Shown here: positions 58,734-64,000 of the stretch, piece after piece
How the letters are laid out: each line of letters begins with the position of its first letter
Numbering within the stretch: position 1 is the stretch's first letter
Source of the DNA: Streptomyces sp. V3I8
GTDB lineage: Bacteria; Actinomycetota; Actinomycetes; Streptomycetales; Streptomycetaceae
Assembly: GCF_030817535.1 (NCBI RefSeq)
Contig: NZ_JAUSZL010000002.1
Coordinates: 4,712,001-4,776,000 of the forward strand
Reading direction: 5' to 3'
DNA length: 64,000 nucleotides
Position numbers and translations under genes: made by a program
Notes under the pieces: model-generated
Seen by the model: the letters and a program-made list of their open reading frames with translations, nothing else
The model's database searches: none
Told to the model about the DNA's origin: nothing

Positions 58734-60692
58734 TCAGTCCTCGCTGGGCGCCGCCGGAAGCTTGGTCTGGATGAGGTCCATGACCGTGCTGTCGGTCAGC
58801 GTGGTGACGTCACCCAGCCGGCGGTTCTCCGCGACGTCACGGAGCAGCCTGCGCATGATCTTGCCGGAGCGGGTCTTGGGCAGTTCGGCCACCGGCAGGA
58901 TCCGCTTCGGCTTGGCGATCGGGCCGAGCACCTTGCCGACATGGTCGCGCAGCTCGCCCACCAGGGTCTCGGTCTCCGACGCCGAACCGCGCAGGATCAC
59001 GAACGCCACGATCGCCTGGCCGGTCGTGTCGTCGGCCGCGCCCACGACGGCCGCCTCGGCGACCGACGGGTGCGAGACGAGCGCCGACTCGACCTCGGTG
59101 GTCGAGATGTTGTGCCCGGACACGAGCATCACGTCGTCGACCCGGCCGAGCAGCCAGATGTCGCCGTCCTCGTCCTTCTTGGCGCCGTCGCCCGCGAAGT
59201 ACTTGCCCTCGAAGCGCGACCAGTAGGTGTCGATGAACCGCTGGTCGTCGCCCCAGATGGTGCGCAGCATCGACGGCCACGGCTCGGTCAGCACCAGGTA
59301 ACCGCCGCCGCCGTCCGGGACCTCCCGCGCCTCGTCGTCGACGACCGTCGCCGAGATTCCCGGCAGCGCCCGCTGCGCGGACCCCGGCTTGGTCTCGGTC
59401 ACGCCCGGCAGCGGCGAGATCATCATCGCGCCGGTCTCGGTCTGCCACCAGGTGTCCACGATCGGGGTGCGGTCGCCGCCGATGTGCTTGCGGTACCAGA
59501 TCCACGCCTCGGGGTTGATCGGCTCACCGACCGAGCCGAGCACGCGCAGGCTCGACAGGTCGAACTTCGCGGGGATGTCGTCGCCCCACTTCATGAACGT
59601 CCGGATGGCCGTCGGCGCCGTGTAGAGGATCGTCACGCCGTACTTCTGGACGATCTCCCAGAAGCGCCCCTGGTGCGGGGTGTCGGGCGTGCCCTCGTAC
59701 ATGACCTGGGTCGCGCCGTTCGCCAGCGGGCCGTACGTGATGTACGAGTGCCCGGTGACCCAGCCGATGTCGGCCGTGCACCAGTAGACGTCGGTCTCCG
59801 GCTTGAGGTCGAAGACCGAGTGGTGCGTGTACGCGGCCTGGGTGAGGTAGCCGCCGGAGGTGTGCAGGATGCCCTTCGGCTTGCCCGTCGTCCCCGAGGT
59901 GTAGAGGATGAACAGCGGGTGCTCGGCGTCGAACGCCTCGGGCGTGTGCTCGGCGGACTGCGCGGCCGTGATCTCGTGCCACCAGACGTCGCGGCCCTCG
60001 GTCCACGCGACCTCCTGGCCCGTACGCCGCACGACGAGCACCTTCTCCACGCCGTCGACCCGGGAGACCGCCTCGTCGACGGCCGGCTTGAGCGCGGCGG
60101 GCTTGCCGCGGCGGTAGCCGCCGTCCGAGGTGATGACCAGCTTGGCGTCGGCGTCCTGGATGCGGGTGGCGATGGCGTCGGCGGAGAAGCCGCCGAAGAC
60201 CACGGAGTGCGCGGCGCCGATGCGGGCGCAGGCCAGCATCGCGACGACGGCCTCGGGGATCATCGGCAGGTAGACGGCGACCCGGTCGCCCTTCTGGACG
60301 CCCAGCTCGGTGAGGGCGTTGGCGGCCCTGGAGACCTCGTCCTTGAGCTCGGCGTAGGTGATGGCGCGGCCGTCACCGGGCTCGCCCTCGAAGTGGATCG
60401 CCACGCGGTCGCCGTGGCCGGCCTCGACGTGCCGGTCCACGCAGTTGTAGGCGACGTTGAGCTTTCCGTCCTTGAACCACTTCGCGAACGGGGGGTTCGA
60501 CCAGTCCAGTGTCTCGGTCGGCTCGGTGGCCCAGGTCAGGCGGCGGGCCTGCTCGGCCCAGAAGCCGAGTCTGTCGGCCTTGGCCTGTTCGTACGCCTCC
60601 GCGGTGACGTTGGCGTGCGCGGCCAGGTCGGCGGGCGGCGCGAACCTGCGCTCTTCCTTGAGCAGGTTGGAGAGGGAAGACGGCTCACTCAT
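58734..60692 (-). CDS. acsA: Acetyl-CoA synthetase
   Basis: A 652-residue AMP-forming enzyme that makes acetyl-CoA from acetate, ATP and CoA. The P-loop-like motif [11 protein letters not shown] starts at Tyr264; [14 protein letters not shown]-like [16 protein letters not shown] and [15 protein letters not shown] follow. The C-terminal SGKIMRR holds Lys611, the site of regulatory acetylation in this family (Lys609 in E. coli), so control by an acetyltransferase and deacetylase is likely. ATG 60692 has GAGGGGGA upstream; the longer frame adds 32 non-homologous residues. It is monocistronic. Confidence 0.97.
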   Translation of the reverse strand: MSEPSSLSNLLKEERRFAPPADLAAHANVTAEAYEQAKADRLGFWAEQARRLTWATEPTETLDWSNPPFAKWFKDGKLNVAYNCVDRHVEAGHGDRVAIHFEGEPGDGRAITYAELKDEVSRAANALTELGVQKGDRVAVYLPMIPEAVVAMLACARIGAAHSVVFGGFSADAIATRIQDADAKLVITSDGGYRRGKPAALKPAVDEAVSRVDGVEKVLVVRRTGQEVAWTEGRDVWWHEITAAQSAEHTPEAFDAEHPLFILYTSGTTGKPKGILHTSGGYLTQAAYTHHSVFDLKPETDVYWCTADIGWVTGHSYITYGPLANGATQVMYEGTPDTPHQGRFWEIVQKYGVTILYTAPTAIRTFMKWGDDIPAKFDLSSLRVLGSVGEPINPEAWIWYRKHIGGDRTPIVDTWWQTETGAMMISPLPGVTETKPGSAQRALPGISATVVDDEAREVPDGGGGYLVLTEPWPSMLRTIWGDDQRFIDTYWSRFEGKYFAGDGAKKDEDGDIWLLGRVDDVMLVSGHNISTTEVESALVSHPSVAEAAVVGAADDTTGQAIVAFVILRGSASETETLVGELRDHVGKVLGPIAKPKRILPVAELPKTRSGKIMRRLLRDVAENRRLGDVTTLTDSTVMDLIQTKLPAAPSED

Positions 60693-60870
60693 GCTTCCCC
60701 CTCCTCCCTCTGCCGGCCGGCCAGGCTTTCGTTGCTCACGACATCTCCCTTTCCCAGGGTGTCCGTTGTGTCCCAGGCCACAGCTCATCAGACGTGGACC
60801 CCTGGTGACAAGGGTCGTCCGAGAATTGGTTTAGACCTGTGTCCGGATCATGTGCCCGGGATCCTGTGTG

Positions 60871-60905
60871 CGTGTGGCCTGCCCGCGGACACGGGCGGCC
60901 ACACG
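60871..60905. terminator. Terminator after the SulP-carbonic anhydrase gene
   Basis: CGTGTGGCC and GGCCACACG pair, and the stem continues with GCCCG / CGGGC after one bulged T, giving 14 base pairs. It lies 41 bases beyond the stop on the minus strand, between this gene and acsA. Confidence 0.7.
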
Positions 60906-60945
60906 TTCTCACGGACGGGGGAGGGGAGCGGTTCAGGCCGGGGGC

Positions 60946-63315
60946 TCAGGCGGGAGCGTCGTGCAGGGCCGTCGCCGCGACCCGGTCGAAGAACTCGCCC
61001 TCCCCGGCGTCGCGGGACGTGGCCTCCGTGAGGAGGTAGGCCTGGGCCTCTCCCACGTGGAAGTACATCCCGTGCAGCTCGAGCGCGCCCTGCTCCAGCG
61101 CGCGGGCCACCGACCCGTGCGCCTTCAGGTGCTCCAGCTGCTGCACGACGTTGGTGAGGCAGAGCTGCTCGGTGGCGTCGGCGGGCGCCCGCCCGGCGAT
61201 CCGCGTCCCGGGCCGGTCCTTGGCGGCCATCAGCTCCACGCTGGGCAGTCCGTGCCGCAGCCACCGCTTGAGCGGCGTCCGCGCACCGCCCGGCTCGGTG
61301 TTCATCAGCGCCTGCATCGCCCCGCAGCCGGAGTGCCCGCACACGGTGATGGACCGCACCTGCAGCACCTCCACCGCGTACTCGATCGCCGCGGCCACCG
61401 AGTCGTCGCCGCTCTCCTCGCCGGGCGGCGGTACGAGATTGCCGACATTGCGGACCACGAAGAGGTCGCCCGGGCCGCTCGAAGTGATCATTGACGTGAC
61501 GAGCCGGGAGTCGGCGCAGGTCAGGAAGAGCTGGGAGGGCCGCTGCCCCTCCCGCGCGAGCCGGGCCAGCTCACCGCGGACCAGCGGCGCGGTGTTGCGC
61601 TGGAACGAGCTGATGCCGCTCGCCAGCTGGTGCCCGCTGCGGCGTCCGCCGGGCGGCGGTGTCTCGGGGCTCTCGCAGTGGTGGTTGCGCCAGGGGGTCC
61701 AGGGCCCGCAGTGGCAGTGCGAGGCCTGCCCGTGGCCGTCCCGGGTGTGCGGTTCCGCGAGCCGTGCTCCGGTGCGTCCGGTCAGCTCGACGGAGCCGCC
61801 CCGGCCGGTGTGCGCGCTCTGCCAGTCGTGCAGCGACTCGTAGGCCGCGTGGTCCATGAACGAGCCGTCCAGCTCGACCACCGCGTCGGCCCCCGGGGGA
61901 ACCAGGTGCAGGGCCCGGCTGAGCCGGGGCACGGCCAGGAACGTCAGTTGCCCGCGCACCCGGACGTGATGGACGCCGTCCGGGGCCACCTCGCAGGTGA
62001 TGCGGGTACGGGTGAGGCGGTGCAGGGCGACGCCGACGGCCACGGCGATCCCGAGCGCGACGCCTTCCAGGACGCCGAGGACGACGACGCCGAGGGTGGT
62101 GACGGCGTACACCAGTACTTCCCGGTGGCGGGTGACCGTGCGGATGTGGTGCAGGGACACCATCTGGATGCCGACGGCCATCACCAGGGAGGCCAGTGCG
62201 GCCAGGGGGATCAGCTCCAGGAGCGGGACCATCAGCAACGCGGCCACCACCACCCAGACGCCGTGCAGCATCGTGGAGTTGCGGCTCACCGCGCCCGCCT
62301 GCACATTCGCCGAACTGCGCACGGCCACGCCCGCGACGGGGAGTCCGCCGAGCGTCCCGGAGACGATGTTGGCGGCGCCCTGGCCGAGCAGCTCGCGGTC
62401 GAGGTCGGAGCGGCCCTGCTGGACCGGCCGTCCGGCCGTGAGCTTGTCCACGGCGACGGCGCCCAGCAGCGACTGGACACTGCACACCAGCGTGGTGGTG
62501 AGCACGGCGGCGGCGAGCCCGAGCGCCGGCCCCTCGGGCAGCCCGGCCAGCGCGTGGCTGCGCCAGGACGGCAGGTCGACCTTGGGCAGGGTCAGCCCGG
62601 CGAGGGCCGCCGTCACGGTGGCCGCGGCGACGGCGACGAGGGCGGCCGGAACGGTGCGCAGCATCCGCCCCGTGCGGCCCGGCAGCCGGGGCCAGGTCAG
62701 CAGGAGGGCCAGCGTCAGGGCGCTCATCGCGAGCGCCGCGACCTGCGGATGTGCCAACTGGGCGGGCAGCTCCAGGATGTTGGCGACGACCGAACTGCTG
62801 GGGGAGCCGCCCAGCACGATGTGCAGCTGGGCGACGGCGATGGTGATGCCGATGCCGGCCAGCATGCCGTGCACGATCGCCGGGCTGACGGCGAGGGCGG
62901 AACGGGCCACCCGTACGCAGCCGAGGGCGAGTTGGACGAGTCCGGCGAGGACGGTGATGGCGCAGGTCGTGCGCCATCCGTAGGTCTGGATGAGATCGGC
63001 GGTGACCACCGTGAGGCCTGCGGCGGGGCCGCTCACCTGGAGCGGCGCGCCGCCCAGCCGGCCGACCACGAGCCCGCCCGCGGCGGCGGCGACGAGCCCC
63101 GCCTGCAGCGGTGCTCCGGTGGCGAGGGCGATGCCCAGGGACAGGGGCAGGGCGATCAGGAAGACGGCGACGGAGGCCGACAGGTCGGCGGTCGCGATAC
63201 GGGGGGGCCGGGGCATCCGGGGAGCTCGGCGGCCGGATCGGGGCGGGCTGTGCGGCCGCCCTTCGTCCGGGGTGTGCGAGGAGTCGTCGGTGCGGAGGGG
63301 GACGAAGGCAGTCAT
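60946..63315 (-). CDS. SulP-type anion transporter fused to a beta-carbonic anhydrase
   Basis: A 789-residue membrane fusion. Residues about 35-420 are a SulP transporter with ten or more helices (SASVAVFLIALPLSLGIALA, QVSGPAAGLTVVTADLI, TLGGLPVAGVAVRSSANVQ), followed by a STAS domain (about 440-525). A short linker holds HCHC (533-536) and HHC (545-547). The C-terminal beta-carbonic anhydrase has zinc ligands Cys600, His661 and Cys664 and the Asp-Arg dyad Asp602/Arg604 in LTCADSR. Such fusions are thought to couple bicarbonate uptake with its interconversion to CO2. ATG 63315 (MTAFVPLRTD) starts a short hydrophilic N-terminus. Confidence 0.94.
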   Translation of the reverse strand: MTAFVPLRTDDSSHTPDEGRPHSPPRSGRRAPRMPRPPRIATADLSASVAVFLIALPLSLGIALATGAPLQAGLVAAAAGGLVVGRLGGAPLQVSGPAAGLTVVTADLIQTYGWRTTCAITVLAGLVQLALGCVRVARSALAVSPAIVHGMLAGIGITIAVAQLHIVLGGSPSSSVVANILELPAQLAHPQVAALAMSALTLALLLTWPRLPGRTGRMLRTVPAALVAVAAATVTAALAGLTLPKVDLPSWRSHALAGLPEGPALGLAAAVLTTTLVCSVQSLLGAVAVDKLTAGRPVQQGRSDLDRELLGQGAANIVSGTLGGLPVAGVAVRSSANVQAGAVSRNSTMLHGVWVVVAALLMVPLLELIPLAALASLVMAVGIQMVSLHHIRTVTRHREVLVYAVTTLGVVVLGVLEGVALGIAVAVGVALHRLTRTRITCEVAPDGVHHVRVRGQLTFLAVPRLSRALHLVPPGADAVVELDGSFMDHAAYESLHDWQSAHTGRGGSVELTGRTGARLAEPHTRDGHGQASHCHCGPWTPWRNHHCESPETPPPGGRRSGHQLASGISSFQRNTAPLVRGELARLAREGQRPSQLFLTCADSRLVTSMITSSGPGDLFVVRNVGNLVPPPGEESGDDSVAAAIEYAVEVLQVRSITVCGHSGCGAMQALMNTEPGGARTPLKRWLRHGLPSVELMAAKDRPGTRIAGRAPADATEQLCLTNVVQQLEHLKAHGSVARALEQGALELHGMYFHVGEAQAYLLTEATSRDAGEGEFFDRVAATALHDAPA

Positions 63316-63585
63316 GGCTTTCCCGTCTTTCCGGGGCTACGCGGTCGCTTGGGGCGCGGCCGTGGGTCACGGCGTACAGCGGCGGGATTTATCAACGCTC
63401 AGTAAATGAATCGTAATGGAGAGTAAAGGACGTGTCAGTAAAAATAGCGCATATGGTGCAACTGTTCACTCCGGAGAGTGATTAGTCATTTTGATCGGCT
63501 TGTCATACCGGCCTCTTCCTGAGCCCCTGCGATCTTGGCCTCGCCGTCTGTTTTGTCCCGATCGAAGGAAGAAGGTGGGCGGAAC
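63316..63585. promoter_or_regulatory. AT-rich divergent promoter region
   Basis: 270 bases between the SulP fusion and the lipoprotein gene, with a markedly AT-rich core (63385-63510). AGTAAA occurs at 63401, 63422 and 63437, and ATTAGTCATTTTGATCGG at 63481-63498. The divergent promoters and probably regulator sites lie here. Confidence 0.6.
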
Positions 63586-64000
63586 ATGGCCGCCACTCGG
63601 AGGACCACCACGGGCGTCGCCCTCGCCCTCACCACTGTCTGCGCCACGGCGCTCGCCGGATGCGGGAGCGGTGACACCGGCGCCGAGAGGGGCGCGCGGG
63701 GGGAGGGCGCGCACGGCGCCAAGAAGGCCGTGGGCGCTCCGGCGCCCAGGAACAGGATCCGTCTGATCGGGGACGGCTCCACCGCGTTCACCGGCGCGCA
63801 GCCGCGGCTGCCGCATGCCGAGCGCCTGAAACCCGGTCAGCGGCCGCCGCAGTTCGTGGTCTTCTCCTGGGACGGGGCGGGCGAGGACAGCCAGCGGCTG
63901 TTCTCGCACTTCCGCGAGGTGGCCAAGGACAACCGGGCGACCATGACGTACTTCCTCAGCGGCGTGTACATGCTCCCGGAGGGCAAGCGCGACCTCTACC
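63586..64000 (+). CDS. Secreted lipoprotein with polysaccharide-deacetylase-like start, 3' end outside window
   Basis: The first 138 codons are visible. The N-terminus MAATRRTTTGVALALTTVCA with lipobox LAGC (Cys near residue 26) is a lipoprotein signal, so the protein should be anchored outside the membrane. After a Gly/Arg/Ala linker, PPQFVVFSWDGAGED, LFSHFREVAKDN and TMTYFLSGVYMLPEGKRDLY resemble the first strands of the NodB/polysaccharide deacetylase fold, where the conserved Asp would be in SWDGAGED. ATG 63586 follows AGGAAGAAGG. The catalytic His motifs would lie beyond the window, so the assignment is partial. Confidence 0.75.
   Translation, partial: MAATRRTTTGVALALTTVCATALAGCGSGDTGAERGARGEGAHGAKKAVGAPAPRNRIRLIGDGSTAFTGAQPRLPHAERLKPGQRPPQFVVFSWDGAGEDSQRLFSHFREVAKDNRATMTYFLSGVYMLPEGKRDLY

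Noticed and set aside
58635..61031. 798-codon plus-strand frame over acsA
   Set aside because: Antisense to acetyl-CoA synthetase, whose motifs are complete; no independent support.

Overview
The window is a very GC-rich chromosomal segment with strong G/C bias at third codon positions. It carries actinomycete signature genes: a WhiB-family regulator matching WblA, a whiJ-type regulator/DUF397/ATPase trio, a Pro-rich transmembrane Ser/Thr kinase and a Crp with a site matching the Streptomyces Crp motif. This points to a Streptomyces core-chromosome region. The order purA ... recR-ask-asd ... class A PBP-wblA-two ArsA-like ATPases-crp-nth ... nhaA-acsA resembles, from memory, the S. coelicolor core arrangement.

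Layout. 1-6700: a secreted hydrolase, a membrane acyltransferase and two tandem, clearly duplicated NarL-type two-component systems; the first kinase looks frameshifted. 6789-9271: a cytochrome P450 and a diacylglycerol-kinase-like protein lacking the usual GGDG motif. 9305-16151: purA, a hypothetical gene, a GntR regulator next to a class III aminotransferase, and a receptor-like Ser/Thr kinase. 16255-21946: a two-TM protein, YbaB, RecR, a DUF5063 protein, and the aspartate kinase (with an internal beta-subunit start) and aspartate-semialdehyde dehydrogenase pair. 22269-31864: a SigE-type sigma factor with a coupled membrane protein, SURF1, an S9 peptidase, an RCK/TrkA membrane protein, and a permease with its TIGR03943 partner.

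33047-38852 is the accessory part. It holds a VapBC45-like module whose toxin is frameshifted, a winged-helix protein, the whiJ-like trio and an intact VapBC module, and ends at a tRNA-Pro(CGG) gene. No integrase is visible, but a diverged copy of the tRNA anticodon arm lies 1.3 kb away and could be an old attachment site.

38975-64000 returns to core functions: a Pr6Pr membrane protein, metallophosphoesterase, YqeY, PBP, WblA, the ArsA-like pair, RidA, two Nudix hydrolases, an MBL hydrolase, Crp, endonuclease III with a 290-residue histone-H1-like tail, a MarP-like protease, an epoxide-hydrolase-like enzyme, NhaA, acetyl-CoA synthetase, a SulP-carbonic anhydrase fusion and the start of a secreted lipoprotein. 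Many convergent gene pairs are separated by long perfect hairpins that look like bidirectional terminators. No rRNA gene, IS element, CRISPR array or biosynthetic gene cluster was seen.
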